A DNA stretch of 22,251 bases, taken from positions 1-22,251 of the forward strand of contig JADDPY010000507.1 of NCBI GenBank assembly GCA_016781635.1, in the 5' to 3' direction. Shown one piece after another: positions 14,547 through 21,122 of the stretch. Each line of letters starts with the position of its first letter. Positions within the stretch are counted from its first letter, which is position 1. The notes beneath the pieces are model-generated. The model did no database searches, was not told the DNA's origin, and saw only the letters and a program-made list of their open reading frames with translations. Both the position numbers and the translations under genes were made by a program. The DNA comes from Rubrobacter sp. Its GTDB lineage: Bacteria; Actinomycetota; Rubrobacteria; Rubrobacterales; Rubrobacteraceae.

Positions 14547-15244
14547 AGCTCGAAGACGTCGTCCCCTGGGGGCGCTCGAAGGACGAATATACGAAGATGT
14601 TCGGCCTGACCCCGCGGGACCTGGATGCGAACATCCTCGACTGCGCCGGCGGTCCTTCGAGCTTCAACGCCGAGATGACCCGCGAGGGCTATAGGGTCGT
14701 CTCCTGCGACCCCGTGTACCGCTTCTCCGCCGGGGAGATCTCCAGCCGCATCGAGGATGTTTTCGGGCCCATAATAGACAGCGTCCGGGCAAACGAGAAG
14801 GGGTTCTCGTGGCGAGAGATGGGCTCCCCGGAACATCTGGAGGAGGTTCGGAGGTCTGCCATGGAGCTATTTCTGGAGGACTTCCCCCGGGGCCTGAGCG
14901 AGGGGCGGTACGTGGAGGGCGGGCTCCCCACGCTGCCTTTCGCCGACGGGACGTTCGACCTAGCGCTGTGCTCGCACTTTCTGTTCACGTACTCCGTCCA
15001 ACTCTCGGAGGGGTTTCACCTGGCTTCGATCCTGGAGATGTGCCGGGTGGCGGAGGAGACGCGCGTATTTCCGCTTCTGGCGAGCTCGGTCCACGCGGTC
15101 GGGGGAGAGGGGAAGACGTCACCGCACCTCGAACCGGTGATGTACGAGCTGAAAGAGAGGGGGTACGAGGCCCTCGTGGAGAAGGTGCCGTACGAGTTTC
15201 AGAAGGGCGGCGACGAGATGCTGCGCGTCCGCAGGCGGGGTTGA
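14543..15244 (+). CDS. SAM-dependent methyltransferase-like protein
   Basis: A 233-residue protein with a class I methyltransferase outline: ANILDCAGGPSSFNAEM (residues 29-45) as the SAM-binding loop, RVVSCDPVY as the acidic end of beta-2, and LPFADGTFDLALCSHFLFTYS as motif IV. The glycine loop is unusual (CAGGPSS rather than GxGxG), so SAM binding is likely but activity unproven. The GTG start overlaps the TGA of the acyl ligase fusion (GTGA), which means coupled translation and a probable shared pathway; methylation of the lipid product or its precursor is a guess. After the stop, 140 bases with a strong inverted repeat lead to the esterase gene. Confidence 0.8.
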   Translation: MKLEDVVPWGRSKDEYTKMFGLTPRDLDANILDCAGGPSSFNAEMTREGYRVVSCDPVYRFSAGEISSRIEDVFGPIIDSVRANEKGFSWREMGSPEHLEEVRRSAMELFLEDFPRGLSEGRYVEGGLPTLPFADGTFDLALCSHFLFTYSVQLSEGFHLASILEMCRVAEETRVFPLLASSVHAVGGEGKTSPHLEPVMYELKERGYEALVEKVPYEFQKGGDEMLRVRRRG

Positions 15245-15336
15245 GCTGGCGAGGGGATAGCGTACTCTCCGCTCTCCGTGAGCGCGTGGCGAAGCTCGCC
15301 AACGGGCTTCCGGTGATTCGATATGAGGTCACGCAG

Positions 15337-15367
15337 CCGCGAGACATCGTACGCCGTGGTCTCGCGG
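15337..15367. promoter_or_regulatory. 9-bp inverted repeat before the esterase gene
   Basis: CCGCGAGAC (15337-15345) and GTCTCGCGG (15359-15367) are perfectly complementary around a 13-base loop that itself contains the palindrome CGTACG. It ends 17 bases before the esterase ATG and starts about 90 bases after the methyltransferase stop. It could be a terminator of the upstream operon without a U-tract, an operator, or a hairpin shielding the ribosome site. Confidence 0.5.
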
Positions 15368-15384
15368 GATAGAACTAGATACAT

Positions 15385-16416
15385 ATGGAGACGAAAGCAA
15401 GGCTCGGGGGGCGGGGATGGCGTAGGACAGCGGCGTTGTTGGCCCTGTTCCTCTTGACGCTCGTCGCAGCCGCTTGCGGCGGAGGGATCGGCGGCTCGGG
15501 CAGGGATTCTCTTGTACAGGGCTCCTTCGCCAACGAGCATGGGGAGCGCGAGTATCGGTTGTACGTCCCCGCGAGCCAAGACGGACGGCCCGCGCCCCTG
15601 GTCGTAATGCTTCACGGGTGCGGGCAGGACGCCGAGGACTTCGCCGCCGGCACGCGGATGAACGCCCTCGCCGAACGGGAGAAGTTCCTCGTTCTGTACC
15701 CGGAGCAGGACCCGGGCGCGAACCGGTCGGGGTGCTGGAACTGGTTCGAGCCCTCCGACCAGGAGCGGGGTAGGGGGGAACCCTCGATCATCGCCGGCGC
15801 CACCGAAAAGATCATTGAAGAATACGGGGTCGACCCCCGTCGCGTCTACGTCGCCGGGATGTCCGCCGGAGGAACCATGAGCACCATACTGGCGGCGACG
15901 TACCCGGATCTCTACGCTGCCGTCGGGGTGCATTCGGGGCTCGAGTACGAGGCCGCCAACGGCGCCCTGGCGGCCGTAGCGGCTCAGAGCTCGGGCGGGC
16001 CGGAGCCCGACCGGCAAGGCCGCCTCGCTTTCGAAAGTGGCCGCCCGGCGGAGGCGCGAGTCTTACCGGCGATCATCTTCCACGGGGAGGAAGATTTGGT
16101 GGTCGACGTCGTGAACGCCCATCAGGTGCTCTCGCAGTGGGCGCAGACCAACGACTACGCCGACGACGGTATGGACAACGACAGCTTCACCGACGAGCCG
16201 GACGCCGTTCTGCCGGAGCAGACGCCGGGAGGATACGATTACGTGAGATACGTCTACGAGCGCCCGGGGGGCGGCGTGCTCATGGAAAAATGGATCGTCG
16301 AAGACCTGGCCCATGCCTGGTCAGGCGGAGATGCCGAAGGGGCCTTCACCAACCCCGAGGGGCCGGACGCCTCCGAGGAGATGATTCGATTCTTCCTTCA
16401 GCACCCGGCAGGGTAG
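15385..16416 (+). CDS. Secreted lipoprotein esterase, PHB depolymerase/LpqC-like
   Basis: A 343-residue alpha/beta hydrolase. The N-terminus has Arg residues, a hydrophobic stretch and Cys31 in LVAAACGGG, so it is probably an exported lipoprotein. APLVVMLHGCGQDAEDFA is the oxyanion-hole strand typical of the PHB-depolymerase/feruloyl-esterase family, GMSAGG has the nucleophile Ser160, FHGEEDLVVD the Asp region and LAHAWSGG the His. The family cuts polyhydroxyalkanoate oligomers or feruloyl and other esters. A Cys pair may stabilise the fold (HGCGQ, SGCWNW). An insert rich in Asp (TNDYADDGMDNDSFTDEPDA) before the His resembles a metal-binding or flexible loop. It is followed by a terminator hairpin. 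The natural substrate is not known. Confidence 0.88.
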   Translation: METKARLGGRGWRRTAALLALFLLTLVAAACGGGIGGSGRDSLVQGSFANEHGEREYRLYVPASQDGRPAPLVVMLHGCGQDAEDFAAGTRMNALAEREKFLVLYPEQDPGANRSGCWNWFEPSDQERGRGEPSIIAGATEKIIEEYGVDPRRVYVAGMSAGGTMSTILAATYPDLYAAVGVHSGLEYEAANGALAAVAAQSSGGPEPDRQGRLAFESGRPAEARVLPAIIFHGEEDLVVDVVNAHQVLSQWAQTNDYADDGMDNDSFTDEPDAVLPEQTPGGYDYVRYVYERPGGGVLMEKWIVEDLAHAWSGGDAEGAFTNPEGPDASEEMIRFFLQHPAG

Positions 16417-16526
16417 TGTCCGGCTTCTGCGAACGAAGGAGGAGCTGCGCGGTCGGGGGACCGTAGAAGGTGGGGGCCGGAACTCGCGGATCAGACCAGG
16501 AAGTTTATCCGCAACAAGTGTCGAGT

Positions 16527-16557
16527 GGGGCCGGGAAGGGTGTCCTTTCCCGGCCCC
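16527..16557. terminator. Bidirectional terminator hairpin
   Basis: A 31-base hairpin with about 14 bp of stem (GGGGCCGGGAA against TTCCCGGCCCC, then G-T and two G-C pairs) and a TGT loop. It sits between the ends of two converging genes, the esterase and the 101-residue protein, so it can serve both. There is no U-tract on either side. Confidence 0.75.
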
Positions 16558-16588
16558 GTGCGTGTGGGCGGACCCGGCAGGAGGCCGG

Positions 16589-16894
16589 TTACAGGTCTCC
16601 TACCTCACTTTCTATCGCACTGGGCTTCTTGGCGGCTATCTTCGGCTTTTCGACGGCGAAGTCTATGCAGATCTCCACCGTCATGTCCTCGGCGGCCGTG
16701 CAGCGGTCGCCGTCCCAGTTTATGCCCACCCTCTCCGTCATCTTCTGCTTCTGGGCGCAGATCGCGGTCTCGGTGGAGGGGGCGACGTAGATCTCGCCGG
16801 CGTCGCGCTGCCTGCGGACGTAGAGCACCTCCCCTTTGAGGTTTGTGATGGCGCCTTTCTCACTGTCGAGCTTGAGCGATGGTTGTTTTGCCAT
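16589..16894 (-). CDS. Unknown 101-residue protein
   Basis: I do not recognise this protein. It starts MAKQPSLKLDSEKGAITNLKGE, has short beta-like stretches (VLYVRRQ, EIYVAP, MTVEICIDFAVE), three Cys, and a Lys/Ala-rich basic segment near the C-terminus. No signal peptide or membrane helix is seen. ATG 16894 is chosen because AAAGGAGA lies about eight bases upstream; a longer reading from 16957 would place this ribosome site inside the gene. Codon use and GC content look like the neighbours. It is transcribed alone, with two inverted repeats in its leader and the bidirectional hairpin after it. Confidence 0.65.
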   Translation of the reverse strand: MAKQPSLKLDSEKGAITNLKGEVLYVRRQRDAGEIYVAPSTETAICAQKQKMTERVGINWDGDRCTAAEDMTVEICIDFAVEKPKIAAKKPSAIESEVGDL

Positions 16895-16926
16895 ACGTGG
16901 TGTCTCCTTTCTGGTCCGCCACATTG

Positions 16927-16950
16927 TGCGCCCGCTCTGTACCGGGCGCA
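16927..16950. promoter_or_regulatory. 8-bp inverted repeat in the leader of the 101-residue gene
   Basis: TGCGCCCG (16927-16934) and CGGGCGCA (16943-16950) are perfectly complementary around an 8-base loop, 33-56 bases upstream of the start codon on the minus strand. It is an operator or 5'-UTR hairpin candidate. Confidence 0.5.
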
Positions 16951-16959
16951 AACGCAAGA

Positions 16960-16979
16960 GGGTGTCGGGACCCGAACCC
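16960..16979. promoter_or_regulatory. Second inverted repeat upstream of the 101-residue gene
   Basis: GGGT-g-TCGGG pairs with CCCGAACCC with one bulged base and a single-base centre, 10 bases beyond the first inverted repeat. Such a tight centre favours a protein-binding palindrome over an RNA hairpin. Confidence 0.35.
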
Positions 16980-17271
16980 TTCGACCGGGCTGGATTTGTA
17001 AGAACGGTTTTCTTTTCGCCGATCTTTTACCTGCATGGGTGCCAAAGCGTGGCGGGGCGGCCAAAATGAACCGAATTTCGCGCGTCGACTACCCGCAAGG
17101 TTGCACTATGGGAGTCGGGGGGAGGAGAGGTGTAAGGAGAGCTCCGGGGCAAGAGATTACGGGCGAGAAACGCGAGGGGAGTACACGAACCTGGTACCGC
17201 ATGAGAGCAACGAGATAGCACCGCGCGGGTCACGACGCGAGGGCGGACCGCGCCGCCTCCTCGCTGGCGCA

Positions 17272-18060
17272 TTGCCCGCGAGTGTAGGGACGCGCCGGGG
17301 GCTGGCGGGGGTCGAGGTCCTGGGGCGAGAGGTCGTCGTGGAGGGCCGTCGGATCCGCTTCGAAGTCGCGGGGCAGGGGGAGCCGGTGGTGATGGTACAC
17401 GGCCTCTCGGGTTCTACGCGCTGGTGGGACAGAACGGTCCCCGCCCTCGCGGCACGCCACCGAGTTTACCTCGTCGACCTGCCGGGGTTCGGCTCGATGC
17501 GCCGCGCCGAGGGCGGCTTCGTCCTCTCCGAGGCCGCGGGCTGGCTCTCCTCCTGGATGGAGGCCGTGGGGCTGGAACGGGCGCACCTCGTCGGTCACTC
17601 GATGGGCGGGTATATCTCCCTCATGCTGGCGGCGCGGCGGCCCGATCTTCTACGACGTCTCGTGCTCGTGGCGCCCGCGGGGGTGCCGACGGGACGTTCC
17701 ATGCATGGGTACCTTCTGCCCCTCATCCGGGCGAGCCGCTACATGACCCCCGGCTTCCTCCCCGTCCTCGCGCGCGACGCCTTGAGGACGGGACCACTGA
17801 CGCTCCTCGGGGCGACCCGGGAACTTCTGGCGGAGGACGTGAGGAAGTACCTGCGTGGGATCGAAGCCCCAACACTGCTGATCTGGGGAGGGCGGGACAC
17901 CCTGGTCCCGCCCTCCGTCGGCGACGTGATGCGCGAGGAGATCCCGGACTCTCGACTCCTCGTAATCGATGGGGCCGGTCACGTCCCTATGTTCGAGCGG
18001 GCGGCGGAGACGAACGCCGCCCTCCTCGCCTTTCTTGCCGGGGAAGAGATTGGAGAGTAA
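17272..18060 (+). CDS. Alpha/beta hydrolase
   Basis: A 262-residue alpha/beta-fold hydrolase. It has VVMVHGLSGSTRWWD (oxyanion strand), VYLVDLPGFGSM, the nucleophile elbow GHSMGG with Ser110, GGRDTLVPP (Asp) and GAGHVPMFE (His). This family covers esterases, lactonases, haloperoxidase-like and C-C hydrolases; the substrate cannot be set. The start is uncertain: TTG 17272 keeps the first beta-hairpin (EVLGREVVVEGRRIRFEVAG), GTG 17338 with a nearby GAGAGG is the shorter option, and the frame stays open to an ATG at 17035 through unlikely sequence. It ends 23 bases from the end of a second, opposed alpha/beta hydrolase. Confidence 0.85.
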   Translation: MPASVGTRRGLAGVEVLGREVVVEGRRIRFEVAGQGEPVVMVHGLSGSTRWWDRTVPALAARHRVYLVDLPGFGSMRRAEGGFVLSEAAGWLSSWMEAVGLERAHLVGHSMGGYISLMLAARRPDLLRRLVLVAPAGVPTGRSMHGYLLPLIRASRYMTPGFLPVLARDALRTGPLTLLGATRELLAEDVRKYLRGIEAPTLLIWGGRDTLVPPSVGDVMREEIPDSRLLVIDGAGHVPMFERAAETNAALLAFLAGEEIGE

Positions 18061-18083
18061 CGGGAGTAAACGGGGGCGTCGTT

Positions 18084-18845
18084 CTAGAAACGGCCTCGGA
18101 TAAATGCCCTGACGTGCCGGGCAAGCTCCGAGGGTGCATCGTAGTTCATGGCGTGGGCCGCCTCCGGCACCACGATCAGCCGGCCGTCGGGCAGGAGGTC
18201 GGCCACCTCCCTCGCCCAGTGTTCCGGTACGATCGGGTCCCGCCCGCCGTGCATGACGAGCGTCGGCGCTCTGAGCATGGGCAGCTTCTTCTCGATCCGG
18301 TCGTCGGTGGCGTGGTGGAAGGTGCGCAGGCCCCGGAGCGGGCCCGCCGCGAGGAGGTCGAGCAGCTCGATGAGGAGCAGCGACGGGGGTTCGCGTAAGA
18401 CATCGAGCGCGAGCCGCGCGACCTGTTGGGGTAGGTTTCGAGCCCCGGGGGCCATCGTCGGGCCCTGAAGTACGGCCCGCTCGACGCGCGCGGGGTTGCG
18501 GACGGCGAGCTCGGCTATAACCTGACAGCCCATCGAGTTGCCCACCAGCACGGCACTTCCGAGGCCCGTCGCCTCCATCCAGCCGTCGAGGGCACGGGCG
18601 AGCCCGGGGAGATCCAGCGCGCGAGGGGGGTTCTCGCTCCTCCCGAAACCGGGCAGGTCGGGGGCATAAACCCTGTGGTCCGGGGCGAGGCGCGAGAGGG
18701 TCGGGACCATATAGCGGCTCGAGACGATCAGCCCGTGTACGAGGACCACCGCCGGAGCCTCCTTGGGTGCCGGATCGGCCGGGACGCGGGCATGCATCCG
18801 AAGACCGTCGACGACGGCCCAACGGCTTTTTGTATTTCCGATCAA
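18084..18845 (-). CDS. Alpha/beta hydrolase, second copy, tail-to-tail
   Basis: A 253-residue alpha/beta hydrolase related to its convergent neighbour: both share the HGL...HRVY...DLPGFG layout and a GWMEATGL/SWMEAVGL helix before the nucleophile. The triad is Ser104 in GNSMGC, Asp in GGRDPIVP and His in EAAHAMNY. Asn replaces His before the Ser (GNSMG), as in many C-C bond hydrolases and some acyltransferase-like members, which hints at different chemistry from the first copy. The start is TTG with GGAG a few bases before it. The lid domain between strands 6 and 7 is longer and Leu-rich (LLLIELLDLLAAG), suiting a lipophilic substrate. Function otherwise unknown. Confidence 0.87.
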   Translation of the reverse strand: MIGNTKSRWAVVDGLRMHARVPADPAPKEAPAVVLVHGLIVSSRYMVPTLSRLAPDHRVYAPDLPGFGRSENPPRALDLPGLARALDGWMEATGLGSAVLVGNSMGCQVIAELAVRNPARVERAVLQGPTMAPGARNLPQQVARLALDVLREPPSLLLIELLDLLAAGPLRGLRTFHHATDDRIEKKLPMLRAPTLVMHGGRDPIVPEHWAREVADLLPDGRLIVVPEAAHAMNYDAPSELARHVRAFIRGRF

Positions 18846-19003
18846 CGGCTCCGCCTCGAGGTCCCACTTTCGTGCATCACCCCGCTACATTACACGTACG
18901 GGAGCTGTCTGCCCCGTTGCTGGACCATCTGTAACCTCGCGTAGCGCAATGCTCAACAAACGGGGTAGCGATACGCTCGGCCGCGGGCTTACGCACCCTG
19001 TGA

Positions 19004-19028
19004 AGGCCCGGAAGTGCCTTTCCGGCCT
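19004..19028. promoter_or_regulatory. Hairpin in the leader of the sulfotransferase gene
   Basis: AGGCC-c-CGGAA pairs with TTCCGGCCT around a 6-base loop, 10 bp with one bulged base, about 60 bases before the sulfotransferase start. It may be a leader structure or a terminator for upstream plus-strand transcription. The rest of 18846-19087 shows no gene. Confidence 0.4.
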
Positions 19029-19073
19029 GGTCTGGGTAGACATAAACGCGTGAGGTACGCAAGACGAAGAGGC

Positions 19074-19078
19074 GGAGG
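19074..19078 (+). promoter_or_regulatory. Ribosome binding site deciding the sulfotransferase start
   Basis: GGAGG directly abuts a TTG at 19079, which is too close, but lies nine bases before a second in-frame TTG at 19088. The latter is therefore preferred. Confidence 0.5.
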
Positions 19079-19087
19079 TTGGCGAGT

Positions 19088-19897
19088 TTGCGGGAATCGG
19101 TTGGAAGTAGCGTCGAGAGGTTTCTGGCGGGGCGGCCGAACGAGTGGGTCCGGATCGGCATGGTCCACCTGCTGCCCGGCGTGGTGCCGCTCTACGTCGT
19201 CAACGAGTTTCCGAAGTCCGGCGGCACATGGGTGGGGCAGATGCTCGGTCGTGCCCTGGACGTCCCTTTCCCCAGAAACCGGCTGCCCGTGCTTGCGCCC
19301 TCGATCATGCACGGCCATTACCTCAGCCCGTTCGGGATGATGAACGCGGTAGTCGCATGGCGCGACGGGCGGGACGTGATGGTCTCCTGGTACCACCAGT
19401 GCCTTTTTCCGCACGAGTACAACGACGAGCAGGTGAGACAGGCTCGCAGGGAGCTCCCCTTCGAAGACTACGACGACGTCTACGGGAACCTGCCGGCGTT
19501 TATCGAGTGGGCCTTCACCCGCCCTCGCGCCCCGCGCTTCACCTGGGCGGATTTCGCTCGCCGCTGGCACGGGCGCGCGGACGCCGTCCACGTGCGCTAC
19601 GAGGACCTGCGTCGCGACCCCGCCGGGGAGCTCTACCGCATGGTCAAGGAGCTTACCGGCAAACCGATAAGCCCGGAGAGGGCACACGAGATCGTCGACG
19701 AGTTCTCCTTCGAGAAGCAGGCCGGCCGGAAGACCGGCGAAGAAAACAAGAGGAGCTTTCTCCGTAAGGGCATCGTCGGGGAATGGAGGGAACGTTTCAG
19801 CCCCGAGGCCCGCCGCGTCTTCGACCGCCACGCAGGCGATGAGCTGATACTCCTCGGCTACGAGCGGGACCACGCCTGGGCCGAGGGCGGGGCGTAG
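19088..19897 (+). CDS. PAPS-dependent sulfotransferase domain protein
   Basis: A 269-residue sulfotransferase of the cytosolic type, moving sulfate from PAPS to a hydroxyl or amine. FPKSGGTWVGQML (PKSGGTW at 42-48) is the 5'-phosphosulfate loop; VVAWRDGRDVMVSWYHQ carries Arg92 and Ser100, eight apart as needed for the 3'-phosphate; and LRKGIVGEWRERFS near the C-terminus is the conserved RKGxxGxW motif. HVRYEDLRRDP also fits the family. All binding motifs are intact, so activity is likely. The acceptor is not known; glycolipids, sugars and inositol derivatives are options given the glycosyltransferase and inositol-phosphate synthase on the opposite strand. It converges on the GT4 gene with 21 bases between stops. 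Confidence 0.9.
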   Translation: MRESVGSSVERFLAGRPNEWVRIGMVHLLPGVVPLYVVNEFPKSGGTWVGQMLGRALDVPFPRNRLPVLAPSIMHGHYLSPFGMMNAVVAWRDGRDVMVSWYHQCLFPHEYNDEQVRQARRELPFEDYDDVYGNLPAFIEWAFTRPRAPRFTWADFARRWHGRADAVHVRYEDLRRDPAGELYRMVKELTGKPISPERAHEIVDEFSFEKQAGRKTGEENKRSFLRKGIVGEWRERFSPEARRVFDRHAGDELILLGYERDHAWAEGGA

Positions 19898-19918
19898 GGG
19901 AGAGCCCGAGCTCCTCCC

Positions 19919-21097
19919 TTATCCGGAGAACTTCGTGTCCGCGAGGGCAGCCCGGTAAACGCCCTCCACCCTGCGGACCATGTTCTCGTGGCTAAACTCG
20001 GTACCCGCTCTCGAGCGACCCGCTTCACCCATGCGCCTGGCGCGTTCGGGGTTGCGTAGCAGCTCCAGCAGGGCATCGCCCAGGGCCCGCGAGTCGGCGG
20101 GCGGCACCAGGATGCCCTCCTGACCGTGGCTGATCTGGTCGGGGATGCCCCCGACCTTGCTCGCCACGACGGGCACCCCGGCACCCATCGCCTCGAGTAC
20201 GACGAGCGGGGTACCCTCGCTCACGGAGGGGACCGCGACGACGTCCATCAGCTTTATGAGCGCCTGGGCGTTCGGACGGAAGCCCAGGAAAAGGAAACGC
20301 TCGCGCACCCCGAGCCCCTCGGCCAGCGCGAAAAGCTCCTCCCTCAAGGGACCGTCGCCTACGACGACGAACCGGGCAGCCGGAAACTCCTTTGCCACGT
20401 GGGCCGCGGCCGTCACGAAGTTCGTTACCCCCTTCTCGGGCTGGAGCCGGGCGACCACCCCTACCAGGGGACCTTCGCCGAGCTCCGCCGGGAGCGGCAG
20501 GGTATCTCCGTAAGACCCACGTACCGGGGGGACCGAGTTCGGGACGAGGGTTATCTTTGCGGGCGGCACGTTATCGCGTTCGATCAGGCGCCGCCGTATC
20601 GCGTCCGAGACCGCGATCACACGGGCCACCCGGCGGTACATCCAGAAGCTGAAGAGCCGCCCGTTGGTGCCCTGCCAGAGCGCCTCGGTGTGCTCCGTGA
20701 CCACCAGGGGCCTACCGGTGCCGACGGTCGCGAGCGCGGACGCGGCAGCGCTGGAGTAGACGTGTGCGTGCACGACATCGAACCGACCTTCTCGTAGAAT
20801 CTTTCGTAGACCGAGCGCGTAGGGCCGGCTCACCCGGCGCTTGACGATACTCCCCACGAGCGGGCGGACGGGGATGCGCGACGCCTCCAGGGACTCGGCG
20901 AGCGAGCCCGAGACGGAACAGGCCACCGTGACATCGTGGCCCTCGCGGTGGAGGGCCAGCACCAGGTCGACCACGTGCCGCTCTGCGCCGCCCACGTCCA
21001 GCGAGTCGACGACCATCAGCACCCGCAGAGGACCGCCGCCCCGCGCGGCGGGCGCCGCATCTCCTCGCAGCCCACGGTCGCCGCGGAAGTCTCCCAC
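19919..21097 (-). CDS. GT4-family glycosyltransferase (GT-B fold)
   Basis: A 392-residue retaining glycosyltransferase. The N-terminal acceptor domain starts at RVLMVVDSLDVGGAERHVVDL, where the GGAE loop binds acceptor and donor phosphates; FDVVHAHVYSSAAAS follows. The donor domain has GVVARLQPEKGV, FVVVGDGPL and the EX7E-like SEGTPLVVLEAMGAGVPVVAS that grips the nucleotide sugar. It acts at the cytoplasmic face. The start is GTG at 21097, with no clear ribosome site; a GTG at 21022 would begin directly at beta-1. It begins 25 bases after the inositol-phosphate synthase stop, so the two are probably cotranscribed and the acceptor may be an inositol compound. MshA of mycothiol synthesis is a GT4 using inositol phosphate, but the characteristic MshA N-terminal sequence is not seen. 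Confidence 0.92.
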   Translation of the reverse strand: MGDFRGDRGLRGDAAPAARGGGPLRVLMVVDSLDVGGAERHVVDLVLALHREGHDVTVACSVSGSLAESLEASRIPVRPLVGSIVKRRVSRPYALGLRKILREGRFDVVHAHVYSSAAASALATVGTGRPLVVTEHTEALWQGTNGRLFSFWMYRRVARVIAVSDAIRRRLIERDNVPPAKITLVPNSVPPVRGSYGDTLPLPAELGEGPLVGVVARLQPEKGVTNFVTAAAHVAKEFPAARFVVVGDGPLREELFALAEGLGVRERFLFLGFRPNAQALIKLMDVVAVPSVSEGTPLVVLEAMGAGVPVVASKVGGIPDQISHGQEGILVPPADSRALGDALLELLRNPERARRMGEAGRSRAGTEFSHENMVRRVEGVYRAALADTKFSG

Positions 21098-21122
21098 GAC
21101 AGTTCTAGGCCTTTAGCTCGCT

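Larger units (their letters stand above)
16895..17271. other. Intergenic region between the unknown gene and the first hydrolase
   Basis: These 377 bases hold the divergent upstream regions of the minus-strand 101-residue gene and the plus-strand hydrolase. The left part has two inverted repeats (listed separately) and a T-rich patch near 17000-17030. The remainder can be read as an N-terminal extension of the hydrolase from 17035, but it is Arg/Gly/Glu-rich low-complexity sequence not resembling the family, so I treat it as noncoding. Confidence 0.5.

Noticed and set aside
16960..17010. tRNA-like T-arm (GGGTTCGGGTCCC) on the minus strand
   Set aside because: No acceptor stem, anticodon arm or CCA-side pairing can be built around it; it is better explained as an inverted repeat.
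17035..17271. N-terminal extension of the alpha/beta hydrolase to 341 residues
   Set aside because: The extra 79 residues are low-complexity Arg/Gly/Glu sequence not found in the fold, with no ribosome site suited to the ATG at 17035.
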